From G963675935 sp963675935 (lineage in GTDB: Bacteria; Planctomycetota; Planctomycetia; Pirellulales; Thermoguttaceae), in assembly GCA_963675935.2 (NCBI GenBank), contig OY780964.2, forward strand, positions 1,426,001 to 1,490,000: a stretch of 64,000 nt of DNA. The letters run 5' to 3'. The notes below the pieces were generated by a model. The model did no database searches. It saw only the letters and a program-made list of their open reading frames with translations, and was not told where the DNA came from. How positions within the stretch are numbered: position 1 is the stretch's first letter; each line of letters opens with the position of its first letter. Shown here piece after piece: positions 25,354 through 33,902 of the stretch. The position numbers and the translations under genes are program-made.

Positions 25354-25907
25354 GCGGCGGCTTGCTGAATCAACTGGAAGCCCGCGCGGCCCTCGTTCCC
25401 ACGCTCCGCGTGGGAACGCACCGGCCGGACGCTCCGCGTCCGCGTGGCGCGGCGGGAAGTTCGGGCCGTGTCGCAGCCCATCGACGCGGAGCGTCGGGAC
25501 GGGTGTGTTCTCACGCGGAGCGTGGGAACAAGAATCGCGGGGCGGTTTTGATCGTCGTGCTGGTGTGTTTCGTCGTCGCGGCTTCGCTGTTCGTGCTGGT
25601 CGCGCGTCATGCGGGCGTCGAACGCCGGGCAAGCGAAACGCATCTCTGGACGCTTCAGGCCCAGTGGGTGGCCGAGGCCGCCATCGAGCGAGCCGTCGCC
25701 CGACTGGCCGCCGACGTAAACTACCAAGGAGAAACCTGGACGCTTTCGGCCGCCGACCTTGCGGGCGACGACGGCGCGAAGGTCGTGATTCACATCGAAA
25801 AGGCCGCCGATCGGCCAGACGGCCGGCGGATTCGCGTCGAGGCCGAGTGTCCCGACGATCCGGTGCATCGCGCCCGCTGGGAGAAAGAGATTGTGGCGGA
25901 CAGATGA
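25350..25907 (+). CDS. GspK-like pseudopilin with repeat-encoded N-terminal leader
   Basis: A 185-aa protein. From residue about 62 it looks like a GspK/PilX-type pseudopilin: NRGAVLIVVLVCFVVAASLFVLVARHAG, then a short globular domain (WVAEAAIERAVARLAADVNYQGETWTL). Residues about 15-60 (LVPTLRVGTHRPD, HRRGASGRVCSHAERGN) are encoded by a family B palindrome. The leader is therefore about 45 residues longer than normal but in frame. Whether the prepilin peptidase still processes it is unknown. ATG 25350 overlaps the GspJ-like stop. Confidence 0.75.
   Translation: MSGGLLNQLEARAALVPTLRVGTHRPDAPRPRGAAGSSGRVAAHRRGASGRVCSHAERGNKNRGAVLIVVLVCFVVAASLFVLVARHAGVERRASETHLWTLQAQWVAEAAIERAVARLAADVNYQGETWTLSAADLAGDDGAKVVIHIEKAADRPDGRRIRVEAECPDDPVHRARWEKEIVADR
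25394..25530. repeat. Family B palindrome (CGTTCCCACGCTCCGCGTGG) inside the GspK-like gene
   Basis: The outer arms CGTTCCCACGCTCCGCGTGG and CACGCGGAGCGTGGGAACA pair; inner arms GGACGCTCCGCGTCC / GACGCGGAGCGTC pair. It lies within the coding frame of the pseudopilin leader. The sister copies are at 37873-38006 and 39759-39894. Confidence 0.85.
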
Positions 25908-25920
25908 GGGACGAAGAACT

Positions 25921-25975
25921 AGAAACAACTGCTTGCGGTTTCACAATTAAGGCCGCTTGCGGCTTCGCATTTTTC
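25921..25975. repeat. Family E hairpins (CCGCTTGCGG)
   Basis: Two short hairpin units (CTGCTTGCGGTTTCACAA and GCCGCTTGCGGCTTCGCA) stand in tandem between the GspK-like and DUF1559 genes. Related units lie at about 7768, 7938, 24757, 30730, 40398, 50175 and 63405. Confidence 0.65.
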
Positions 25976-25996
25976 ATGCGGCATTGGAGAATAAAT

Positions 25997-26869
25997 ATGC
26001 GACACACAAAAAGCAACGCTCGCTCGGCCGCGGCTTTCACGCTCGTCGAGCTTTTGGTCGTCATTACGATCATCAGCATCTTGATCGCCATGCTGTTGCC
26101 GGCGGTCATGGCCGCCCGCGAGTCCGCGCGGCGAACGACCTGCCTCAGCCATTTGTTCCAAATCGGCGTGGCCTTGAACAATTATGAAACGGCCTACGGC
26201 ACACTTCCGCCGGGCACGGTCGCCAAGCAAGGCCCCGTGCAGAACACGCCGCAGGGCGACAAAATGAGTTGGATGGCACACATCCTTCCCTACCTCGAAG
26301 AAAACGTGATTTACAAAAACATCGACTTCGCCGACGGGGCTTACAGCCGGAAAAACTCCGCGGCCCGGGCGATCCACATCCCGGTGTTCATGTGCCCTTC
26401 GGCCGATCCGAAAATCGCTCCGCCGCCGGCGAGCAATTACGCCGGTTGCCACAACAACGTCGAGGCTCCGATCGACGCGACGAATCGCGGCGTGCTGTTC
26501 CTGAATAGCCACATCGCCAGAAAAGACGTGACCGACGGCACCGCCCACACGATTTACGTGGGCGAAAAACTCTCCGACGAGTCGGACTTGGGTTGGATGT
26601 CGGGCACCCGGGCGACGCTGCGCAACACGGGCACGGCGCCGCAGTGGGGCGAAACGGCTGAGAAAGAGACGAAACCGGCCGGCGCGGCGACGCCCCCGGA
26701 CCTTTGGGTCGGCGGGTTCGCCTCGGATCACAACGGCGTATGCAATTTCTTGTTCGGCGATGGGCGAACCGAATCGGTCAGCGACCACATCGACATGAAG
26801 ATATACCAGGCTCTCGGCGACCGGGCCGACGGTCAGTTGATGGAATACGGCCTGACGCAAGACGAATGA
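25997..26869 (+). CDS. DUF1559 prepilin-type protein (H-X9-DG)
   Basis: A 290-aa planctomycete-type prepilin. The leader ends in AAFTLVELLVVITIISILIAMLLPA, with cleavage before Phe and Glu+5 present. The DUF1559 domain follows (RTTCLSHLFQIGVALNNYETAYGTLPPG). The C-terminal H-X9-DG motif is complete (HNGVCNFLFGDG). Such proteins are very numerous in planctomycetes and are thought to form surface fibres or pseudopili; the function is not settled. It follows the pseudopilins after a family E repeat and probably belongs to the same operon. Confidence 0.92.
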   Translation: MRHTKSNARSAAAFTLVELLVVITIISILIAMLLPAVMAARESARRTTCLSHLFQIGVALNNYETAYGTLPPGTVAKQGPVQNTPQGDKMSWMAHILPYLEENVIYKNIDFADGAYSRKNSAARAIHIPVFMCPSADPKIAPPPASNYAGCHNNVEAPIDATNRGVLFLNSHIARKDVTDGTAHTIYVGEKLSDESDLGWMSGTRATLRNTGTAPQWGETAEKETKPAGAATPPDLWVGGFASDHNGVCNFLFGDGRTESVSDHIDMKIYQALGDRADGQLMEYGLTQDE

Positions 26870-26907
26870 GATATTGACGTTCGCAGTAGCAATGCAACAT
26901 TGGAGTG

Positions 26908-26978
26908 TTTAGTCGGCGGGCTTGCCCACCGCGTTTTGGGGCGACATCCCACGCGGCGAGCAAGCTCGCCGGCTAAAC
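26908..26978. repeat. Palindromic repeat, family C copy 3
   Basis: GTTTAGTCGGCGGGCTTGCC pairs with GGCGAGCAAGCTCGCCGGCT. It lies between the converging DUF1559 and ComEA-like genes and could act as a bidirectional terminator, though no T-tract follows. Confidence 0.7.
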
Positions 26979-27008
26979 GACGTTGCACTACCGTGAGGAA
27001 GCACGGCC

Positions 27009-27395
27009 TTACTTGCTCGCGACGTTGCCGCCCGGCATCGGCTGCAAGTACGGGCGAATCCGTTCGAGCGTTTTGGGACCGATCCCGTGAACCCGGCGCA
27101 AATCGTCGTGATCGGCGAATGGGCCGTCCGTCAGTCGGGAGTCGACGATCCGATGGGCCAGCGTCGGACCGACGCCGGGCAGTTGCATCAACTCCGGCCA
27201 GTCGGCCGCGTTGATATCGACCTCGAAACGGGCGACCAGCGGTTCGGCTCGCTCGACTTCGATCAACCGGCCCCGCCAGCCGCCTTGGGCTGCCCACCAG
27301 AGAGCCATCGTCGCCATTGCGGCGGCAACCAAGACCGCCACGAACGCCTGATCGGCCCGACGAAGCAGCCAATGGGGATGACGCGGATTCGGCAT
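27009..27395 (-). CDS. ComEA-like helix-hairpin-helix protein
   Basis: A 128-aa membrane-anchored protein. One hydrophobic segment (AFVAVLVAAAMATMALWWAA) is followed by a C-terminal tandem helix-hairpin-helix DNA-binding domain (VDINAADWPELMQLPGVGPTLAHRIVDSR, then LRRVHGIGPKTLERI). It resembles ComEA, which binds incoming DNA in natural transformation. Placement beside a pilus-like cluster on the opposite strand is suggestive but not proof of a competence role. The ATG at 27395 has GGGGA upstream; a GTG at 27434 would add 13 residues. Confidence 0.85.
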   Translation of the reverse strand: MPNPRHPHWLLRRADQAFVAVLVAAAMATMALWWAAQGGWRGRLIEVERAEPLVARFEVDINAADWPELMQLPGVGPTLAHRIVDSRLTDGPFADHDDLRRVHGIGPKTLERIRPYLQPMPGGNVASK

Positions 27396-27461
27396 GGTAT
27401 CCCCGATTATCGCCGATTTCGGTCGGCTTGTCACTCCGTACCGGGTGGAAGATTGGGGCCA

Positions 27462-27640
27462 AATCGCACTTAGGACTCGCGTCAGAACAAGTTGATCATA
27501 TTTGTAGGACGGATTTCCAAATCCGTCTCTGAAAAACGGACGGATTTGGAAATCCGTCCTACGGTGAGTTGATCAGTTTATTTTGGCGTGCGCCCTTAGC
27601 GAATTGCGTTAATGACTAAGTGCGATCTGACCCTAAATCT
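27462..27640. repeat. Nested repeat: family D core inside a longer inverted repeat
   Basis: The core GTAGGACGGATTTCCAAATC pairs with its complement (27504-27562). Outside it, AAATCGCACTTAG (left) and CTAAGTGCGAT (right) form a second inverted pair, so one element may have inserted into another. It fills the gap between the ComEA-like and 963-aa genes. No gene is seen. Confidence 0.65.
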
Positions 27641-27643
27641 CCC

Positions 27644-30535
27644 TTATTCTTTAACAGCGGCTTTGTCGGAGTCCGCTTTCTTCGCCGCCTCCTTCGCCGG
27701 CGCGCCGCGTTCCAGTGAAACCCGGGCACGCAGCCCGTCATTCTCGAACGTCAAGCCGAACGAGCCAGTCGAAAACTCGCTCAACAGCGGCACGACCACC
27801 GGCCCGGCCTTCGGCTCGCCGGGATGCCCGTAGACGGTCGATTCCATCGTCTGATACTTTTCGTTCCAAACGTATTTTCCGCCGCCGGGACATATCGGGC
27901 GAATCTTCCACACCCGCTCATGCACCTCGACCGGATCGCGGTCGGGATACAGCCGATGCCACTCGTTCAAGATCGGCAGATTGCTCCACGCTCGGGCTTG
28001 CATCGCCGCTTGGCGGTCGGTGGCGCCGACGCGGTCGATGAGGGCCATAATCGTTCCAATGGCCTTGCGATCAATCTGCACGGCGACGCTCGATCCGAGC
28101 CACGGACGGCCGATCTTTTCAGACGATGGCGTCGATTTCTCGCCGTTTTTCGCGGCTTCCTTGCGGGCTAACTGCCGGTCGAGCGCACGTTTCAAAAGAC
28201 CCTCGTTCGGAGTGAGCAGCAAGGCGTCGCCCGTGGCCACGTAATAGAGAGCGGCATTCTCCATTTCCTTTTCGCGGCCCCGACTCTTCGCACGTTCGGT
28301 CGGCGTGATTTTCACATAGGGCTGATCCTTGTACTTGAGCGTTTCCCATCCCACCATGCCGGGCGCCGCTTGCTCGATCCAAGTTCGCGCGGCGGCCAAA
28401 AACGCGGCCAACCGGAAACCGCTCGACACCTCAATCTGAGCGGCAATCGGCAGTCGGTGAAAATTTTTCAACACATAAGAGTCGTTCAGTTCTTTCTTGG
28501 ACAGCTTGGCCATTTCCTCCCAAATCGGATCATCATCGGCGTAAAACGCGACCGACGAGCCGATCCATCCGAGCGTCACGCCGCTGCTCATCGTCGAAAT
28601 TAAATTTTCCGCCTGCCGAAACTGATTCGATTTCGTGTTGATCGCCAGGATGAAGTGGAGCAGGGCGTCGTGCGGATCGCCGGCGTCGGGCGCGATCTTC
28701 GCGCCCGAACTGATCGACGCGAACTCCCGATACTGCGTGCCGAGGATCAACGGCATGACAGTCAAATCGGCGGCCATCCGGTTCTGCTTGAGCGTCAGCC
28801 GCAGCGCGATCGGATCGAACGCCCAACTCCAATTTTGCTGATACCCGTCGCGCCATTGGCCGTAAGCGACCGATTCGGCCTGCGTCACCTTGTCGAGCGG
28901 AATCTCGACAATCGGCGTGAGGAAATCCAAGGAGCCTTGCACCGACGAGCGGACGCCGTGGTTGTCGAGCGTAAGTTGTCCGATGTCGGCCGTGGCGAAA
29001 TCGGTGTAGATCGGGCCGCTTTCGATATTATGTTTCACCAGCCGGTCGAGGTTCGCGGCCTGCAATTCCGTCAGAACGCCCAGGTCGCGGGTTTGGCGCG
29101 AAGTGGCGATTCTCCATCTCGGGCCACACCATCGGCGGATCGTGGCGTCGCTCAAAAACACAAAACCCGTCTCCTCCGGGTCGCCCAGTTTGTAGCGGTC
29201 GCGGAAAAACGTGTATTCCGGCAGCGACGCGATTGAAGGCGTTTTCTTCGCCGCCACGTCGGCCAACCGTTTCAATTGTGCCCGCGAATTGGTGACTATG
29301 ACAGCGTTGCCCGAGCGGGCGATGTAGCTGCTGACCACATGGTCGGGCGTGCAAACACAATGGTATTTCAGACCGTTCGCGTCGCCCTGAAATTCCTCGC
29401 GCCACTTCATTTTCGCGATTTTCGCGGCCGACATTTTCACTTGCGCCAAGAGCAGGTTTTCCAAAAGCTCGGGATTCGGGGCCTCGAACAAAATGGCCAC
29501 GTCGGTGCCCGTGCGGAAATAAAGATCGGAACCGGTCAGGGCGACGCTTTTGGCCACGCTTGGCCCAAGCAGACGGCCGACGCCCGAGAGCGAGAGGCCC
29601 AACTGCCGCTGATAACGCTCCGTGGTTCGCGCGTCTTCCGAGCGCGGCTCGGCCAGATGCAAGACCGGCGTGCCTTGCGGTTCCGCTTGATCGGCCGCGA
29701 CGACCGCCGCCGAAAACGTCGGGAAGAAAATGACGTGCTGGTCAGCGGGAATCGACTCGGCCAGCGGGTCTAACGCCGGCTTCAAGTCCTTGATAAGCGG
29801 CTTCCAATCGATTTCCTTGACCGTGATGCCGGGAATCGTGTTGATATCGACGGTGGCCGCCTCGGGTTTGGTTTCGCGTACAACGCGGTCGAGTTGCAGA
29901 TTTTCGCTGACGGCCCGGCCGCCGCTAAAAAGTTCGTAGGTTCGCGCGATGCCGCGGGGATTATCGACATTGAACGCTGGCCGCGTGAGTGTGGCGTCGG
30001 TCTTTTTTTCGTTCCTCGCCATTTGAGCTTGCCCAATTTCATGGCGGAACCACGCGCCGCCGGGAATATCGCGCTGAAGCAGGACGTTGTAATAACGTTC
30101 CTTCGCCTGATAGAACGGCACTCGGGCATCGTCCGACGCTTTTTGAGCCGGAATGGTGAACTTGAACTCCGTCATGCCGCTCCAATCGACCTTCGGCCAA
30201 AACAGCCGCCCGGCGATGTCGCCCGGCTTGGCCGCCCGAACGCAAACCGTTTGCAGAGGTGAGACTGGGAAAGGTCCAGCGAATCGGGCGATGTTGTCAA
30301 GACTAGCGCTATCGAGGTAGGCTTCGCCCGGTTGGTCCAGAACGATGTAGGGAAACATGGCCCAATTGCGTCCTCGGAATCGCCAATCTTGTTGGTTCAC
30401 GGCCGTCGGGCGAGGACCGTCGATCTTGAGTTCGTCGATCCGCACGCGGTAGAACGAGTCGTCGGCCGTGGCGACGGCCAACATGGAGAGGGTGATGGCA
30501 CAAAACGCCGCCACGGTTCGAGGAATTGCCGGCAT
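27644..30535 (-). CDS. Large secreted protein of unknown function
   Basis: 963 aa, family not recognised. The signal peptide is MPAIPRTVAAFCAITLSMLAVATA. The rest is hydrophilic without further membrane segments, so it is probably periplasmic or exported. No catalytic motif is evident. The C-terminus is Lys/Ala-rich (PAKEAAKKADSDKAAVKE). There are recurring segments about evaluating values (VAILFEAPNPELLENLLL, GNAVIVTNSRAQLKRLAD, DALLLTPNEGLLKRALDRQ) that may reflect internal repeats. Flanked by repeats on both sides and probably monocistronic. Confidence 0.75.
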   Translation of the reverse strand: MPAIPRTVAAFCAITLSMLAVATADDSFYRVRIDELKIDGPRPTAVNQQDWRFRGRNWAMFPYIVLDQPGEAYLDSASLDNIARFAGPFPVSPLQTVCVRAAKPGDIAGRLFWPKVDWSGMTEFKFTIPAQKASDDARVPFYQAKERYYNVLLQRDIPGGAWFRHEIGQAQMARNEKKTDATLTRPAFNVDNPRGIARTYELFSGGRAVSENLQLDRVVRETKPEAATVDINTIPGITVKEIDWKPLIKDLKPALDPLAESIPADQHVIFFPTFSAAVVAADQAEPQGTPVLHLAEPRSEDARTTERYQRQLGLSLSGVGRLLGPSVAKSVALTGSDLYFRTGTDVAILFEAPNPELLENLLLAQVKMSAAKIAKMKWREEFQGDANGLKYHCVCTPDHVVSSYIARSGNAVIVTNSRAQLKRLADVAAKKTPSIASLPEYTFFRDRYKLGDPEETGFVFLSDATIRRWCGPRWRIATSRQTRDLGVLTELQAANLDRLVKHNIESGPIYTDFATADIGQLTLDNHGVRSSVQGSLDFLTPIVEIPLDKVTQAESVAYGQWRDGYQQNWSWAFDPIALRLTLKQNRMAADLTVMPLILGTQYREFASISSGAKIAPDAGDPHDALLHFILAINTKSNQFRQAENLISTMSSGVTLGWIGSSVAFYADDDPIWEEMAKLSKKELNDSYVLKNFHRLPIAAQIEVSSGFRLAAFLAAARTWIEQAAPGMVGWETLKYKDQPYVKITPTERAKSRGREKEMENAALYYVATGDALLLTPNEGLLKRALDRQLARKEAAKNGEKSTPSSEKIGRPWLGSSVAVQIDRKAIGTIMALIDRVGATDRQAAMQARAWSNLPILNEWHRLYPDRDPVEVHERVWKIRPICPGGGKYVWNEKYQTMESTVYGHPGEPKAGPVVVPLLSEFSTGSFGLTFENDGLRARVSLERGAPAKEAAKKADSDKAAVKE

Positions 30536-30729
30536 GGGAAAGCCCTTTTCGGTTGAAGGTTGTTGGGTCTATTGGTGCAAGGCGGTTTCGATGTCAAATT
30601 ATAACGCACTGCCGACGACGTTACCGGATTGGGGAGTTTTTGGCAAGCAGGCGGGAGGGGGGCGTGGGCAAAAACCCTCGCTGGCGGAGCCGTTCATCAT
30701 CGGCTATAATGGGCGACTTGCGGTGGGGT

Positions 30730-30785
30730 AGTGCGAAGCCGCAAGCGGCAACGTTTGCTTGCAAAACCGCAAGCGGTTTGTTTCT
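30730..30785. repeat. Family E hairpins upstream of the Xaa-Pro peptidase gene
   Basis: GCGAAGCCGCAAGCGGCA and AAACCGCAAGCGGTTTG form two small hairpins. A C-rich microsatellite (ATCCCTAGCCCCCTC) follows, then the ATG at 30815. The rest of 30536-30814 shows no gene. Confidence 0.6.
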
Positions 30786-30814
30786 TCCCGCGAATCCCTA
30801 GCCCCCTCATTCTT

Positions 30815-31912
30815 ATGGACTTCCAAGCCAGACGCGACCGGCTCCGCAGGGCGATGAAAAAATCGGGCGCCGACGCCCTGCTTGTCACCGACTTCACCAA
30901 CGTCACCTATCTGACCGGCTTTACCGGCGACGACAGCTATCTGCTGGTCCGGCAAGACGGCGAAACCGTGCTGAGCGACCCTCGCTACATTCAGCAATTG
31001 AGCGAGGAATGCCCCGGAGTGGACCTCCAGATTCGCCCGCCGGGAGTGACCATGCTCCAGGCCGTGTTGCGGGTGGTGCGTTCCTCGGGCGTTGCCCGGC
31101 TGGGCGTCGAGGGCGATTCGATGACTGTCGGCACCCGCGATCGGCTGGCCGAGCATCTGCCGAAAGTGGAAATCGTCACGACCTCGGGCTTGGTCGAGCA
31201 TCTCCGTCAAATCAAAGACAAGGAGGAAGTCGCCCGGCTTCGGCAAGCCATTTGGCAGGCCGAACGTGCGTTTGGCGTGCTGCGGGCAACTTTGCGGCCC
31301 GAAACGACCGAAAAGCAGGCGGCCGACGAGCTGGAGCATCAATTCCGGCTTTTCGGGGCCAAAGACGCGGCGTTCCCCAGCATCGTGGCCGTGGGTGCTC
31401 GGGGGGCCTTGCCCCATGCTACCCCAACCGCCAAGCGGATGGGCGAGGCCGACTCCGTACTCATCGATTGGGGCGCCAACGAGGGGCTTTATTGCAGCGA
31501 CTTGACGCGAGTGCTGGTCACGGGTAAAATTTCCCCCAAATTCGAGCGGGTTTACCAGATCGTTCTGGAGGCCCAAGCCCAGGCGATTGCCGCCATTCGG
31601 CCGGGCGTCGTGGCGCACGATGTCGATAACGTCGCCCGCAGTTTCATTACGAATGCCGGGTTCGGACGCCGATTTCGCCACGGACTGGGGCATGGCCTGG
31701 GCTTGTTGGTTCACGAAGGGCCTCGTCTGGCCGTGAAGAACCAAACCATCCTTCGCCCGGGAATGGTCGTGACGGTCGAGCCGGGCATATACCTGCCGGG
31801 CTGGGGCGGCATCCGAATCGAGGACGACGTTTTGGTCACCCGCTCCGGCCACGAGGTTTTAACCACGCTGCCCAAGCAGTTGGAAGACGCAGTGATTGAG
31901 AGGAACTCATGA
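30815..31912 (+). CDS. Xaa-Pro dipeptidase/aminopeptidase (M24B)
   Basis: A 365-aa M24 pita-bread metallopeptidase. An N-terminal creatinase-like domain (DALLVTDFTNVTYLTGFTG, about residues 1-125) precedes the catalytic domain. Two metal ions are bound by Asp in LIDWGAN, Asp in YCSDLTRVL, His in HGLGHGLGL, Glu in TVEPGIYLP and Glu in GIRIEDDVLV; all five are present. It removes N-terminal residues linked to proline. The TGA overlaps the accB ATG (ATGA), so this peptidase gene is coupled to accBC, an arrangement also known from other bacteria. Confidence 0.92.
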   Translation: MDFQARRDRLRRAMKKSGADALLVTDFTNVTYLTGFTGDDSYLLVRQDGETVLSDPRYIQQLSEECPGVDLQIRPPGVTMLQAVLRVVRSSGVARLGVEGDSMTVGTRDRLAEHLPKVEIVTTSGLVEHLRQIKDKEEVARLRQAIWQAERAFGVLRATLRPETTEKQAADELEHQFRLFGAKDAAFPSIVAVGARGALPHATPTAKRMGEADSVLIDWGANEGLYCSDLTRVLVTGKISPKFERVYQIVLEAQAQAIAAIRPGVVAHDVDNVARSFITNAGFGRRFRHGLGHGLGLLVHEGPRLAVKNQTILRPGMVVTVEPGIYLPGWGGIRIEDDVLVTRSGHEVLTTLPKQLEDAVIERNS

Positions 31913-32412
31913 ACGCACCCGCTACGCCGAACCAGGACATCTTCGAGGTCCGCAAAGTCCGCCGACTCGTCGAACTGATGAAGGAACACGATCTCACCGA
32001 GATCGACCTTCAGCAGGGCGAGCTGCGGATTCAGCTTCGCCGGGCGTCCGCCGCGCCGGCCGTCGTCGGCGTTGCGCCGGCGGTCTATGCGCCGGCTCCC
32101 GTGGCCGTTGCGCCGGCAGCGGAGTCCGTCGCGCCGGCCGCCAAGACCGCCGCGGAAGACGCCAAAAACATCGCCCTGATTAAAAGCCCGATGGTCGGCA
32201 CGTTCTACGCCGCTTCCGATCCCGATTCGCCTTCGTTCGTCAAGGTCGGCGACCACGTCGGGACGGAAACGACCGTCTGCATCGTCGAGGCCATGAAGGT
32301 GTTCAATCAGATTCCGGCCGAGATTTCAGGCCGGATCATCGCGGTGTTGGCCGAGAACGGCGCGCCGGTCGAGTTTGGGCAGCCCCTATTCAAGGTCGAC
32401 ACCCGGGAGTAG
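31909..32412 (+). CDS. accB: Biotin carboxyl carrier protein of acetyl-CoA carboxylase
   Basis: A 167-aa protein. The N-terminal helix region (LVELMKEHDLTEIDLQQGELRIQL) matches AccB, followed by an Ala/Pro/Val-rich linker (about residues 46-85). The biotinyl domain has the EAMKVFN motif, and biotin attaches to Lys130. It carries CO2 between biotin carboxylase and the carboxyltransferase in the first step of fatty acid synthesis. It is directly upstream of accC, and the junction contains a 41-bp tandem duplication. Confidence 0.95.
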   Translation: MNAPATPNQDIFEVRKVRRLVELMKEHDLTEIDLQQGELRIQLRRASAAPAVVGVAPAVYAPAPVAVAPAAESVAPAAKTAAEDAKNIALIKSPMVGTFYAASDPDSPSFVKVGDHVGTETTVCIVEAMKVFNQIPAEISGRIIAVLAENGAPVEFGQPLFKVDTRE

Positions 32413-32483
32413 CCGTGTTCAAGCGAATTTTAATTGCCAACGCCCGGGAGTAGCCGTGTTCAAGCGTATTTTAATTGCCAATC
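32402..32483 (+). repeat. Tandem duplication of the accB-stop / accC-start junction
   Basis: Two 41-bp units (32402-32442 and 32443-32483) differ at one inner position and at the last two bases. Each holds GGGAG, a TAG, and GTG TTC AAG CG. The first GTG (32415) opens a 12-codon frame that ends at the second unit's TAG (32451-32453), 2 bp before the true accC GTG at 32456. This copies the start site and creates a short leader-peptide frame. Confidence 0.9.
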
Positions 32484-33799
32484 GCGGCGAAATCGCCCTG
32501 CGCATCTTTCGCGCCTGCCGCGAAATGGGCGTTGAAACCGTCGCCGTCTTCAGCGAGGCCGACCGCGGTGCCGCCTACCTCGGCATGGCCGACGAGGCCT
32601 ATTGCATCGGTCCGCCCAAGGTGGCCGACAGCTACCTGAAAATCGACCGAGTCATCAGCGCCGCCGAAATCGGCAACGTGCAAGCGATTCATCCCGGCTA
32701 CGGGCTTCTTGCCGAAAACTCGCATTTCGCCGAGATTTGCCGCAGTTGCGAGATCGAGTTCATCGGGCCGACGCACGAGGCGATGGCCCTGGTGGGCGAC
32801 AAAAACGCCGCCCGAAAATTGGCCAAACAGGTCAATGTCCCCACGGTGCCCGGCAGCGACGGACTGGTCGAGACCGAAGCCCAGGCGGTGACGCTGGCCC
32901 ATCGGTTCGGTTTTCCGGTGCTCATCAAGGCGTCGGCCGGCGGCGGCGGGCGCGGTATGCGCGTCGCCCGAAACGATCTGGCGCTGAAGGCCGCCATCCA
33001 GCAGGCGCAGGCCGAGGCCCAGGCCGCGTTCGGCAATGGCGATATTTACCTGGAAAAATACGTCGAACACACCCGGCACGTCGAGGTTCAGGTGATTGCC
33101 GACAACCACGGCAACGTGGCCCATCTTTGGGAACGCGATTGCACGATGCAGCGGCGTCACCAGAAGCTGATCGAGGAAAGCCCCGGCCCCAAGCTCGATC
33201 CCGACACCCGCACGGCGATGTGCGACGCGGCGGTTCGCCTGGTTCGCGCGGCCAACTACACCAACGCGGGCACGGTCGAATTCATCGTCGCTCCGTCAGG
33301 CGAGTATTATTTCATCGAAATGAACGCCCGAATTCAGGTCGAGCATCCTGTTACGGAAATGCTCACCGGGATCGATCTGATCAAGACGCAAATTCTCGTG
33401 GCCGCCGGCGAAAAACTCCCGTTTCGCCAGGAGGACGTTCGCCGCGACGGCGTGGCGATCGAGTGCCGCATCAATGCGGAAGACCCGGAGAAGAATTTTC
33501 GTCCCACGCCCGGTCAGATCACGAAGCTGCGCGTGCCGGGCGGGTTCGGCGTGCGGTTCGATTCGCACGTCCACGAGGGCTACGTCGTTTCGCCCTACTA
33601 CGACTCGATGATCGGCAAGCTGATCGTGCATCAGCCGACCCGGCGCGAGGCCATCGCCTGCATGAAGCGGGCGTTGTCGGAGCTGCACATCGAGGGCGTG
33701 AAGACGACGATCCCCCTGCATCAGAAAATTCTCGACCACGCCGCCTTCAACACGGCGGATGTCGATACGACGTTCATCGAGCGGACGTGGATGAGTTGA
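32456..33799 (+). CDS. accC: Biotin carboxylase subunit of acetyl-CoA carboxylase
   Basis: A 447-aa ATP-grasp enzyme of normal length. It starts at a GTG (VFKRILIANRGEIALRIFRA). Visible motifs are the nucleotide loop ASAGGGGRGMR, CTMQRRHQKLIEESP, the catalytic FIEMNARIQVEHPVTEM and YDSMIGKLIVH. It carboxylates biotin on AccB using ATP and bicarbonate. The start is set by the second copy of a duplicated ribosome-binding site (GGGAG, spacing 5). No carboxyltransferase genes (accAD) are in the window. Confidence 0.95.
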   Translation: MFKRILIANRGEIALRIFRACREMGVETVAVFSEADRGAAYLGMADEAYCIGPPKVADSYLKIDRVISAAEIGNVQAIHPGYGLLAENSHFAEICRSCEIEFIGPTHEAMALVGDKNAARKLAKQVNVPTVPGSDGLVETEAQAVTLAHRFGFPVLIKASAGGGGRGMRVARNDLALKAAIQQAQAEAQAAFGNGDIYLEKYVEHTRHVEVQVIADNHGNVAHLWERDCTMQRRHQKLIEESPGPKLDPDTRTAMCDAAVRLVRAANYTNAGTVEFIVAPSGEYYFIEMNARIQVEHPVTEMLTGIDLIKTQILVAAGEKLPFRQEDVRRDGVAIECRINAEDPEKNFRPTPGQITKLRVPGGFGVRFDSHVHEGYVVSPYYDSMIGKLIVHQPTRREAIACMKRALSELHIEGVKTTIPLHQKILDHAAFNTADVDTTFIERTWMS

Positions 33800-33902
33800 G
33801 AGGGGTGGCTGGGGATTAGAGATTAGAGATTGGAAAAGAACGTCCCGCGACGGCGCTCGCGGGGGCGGGCAAGGGTCCGATGCGAATAGCCAAGGTCGCG
33901 AG

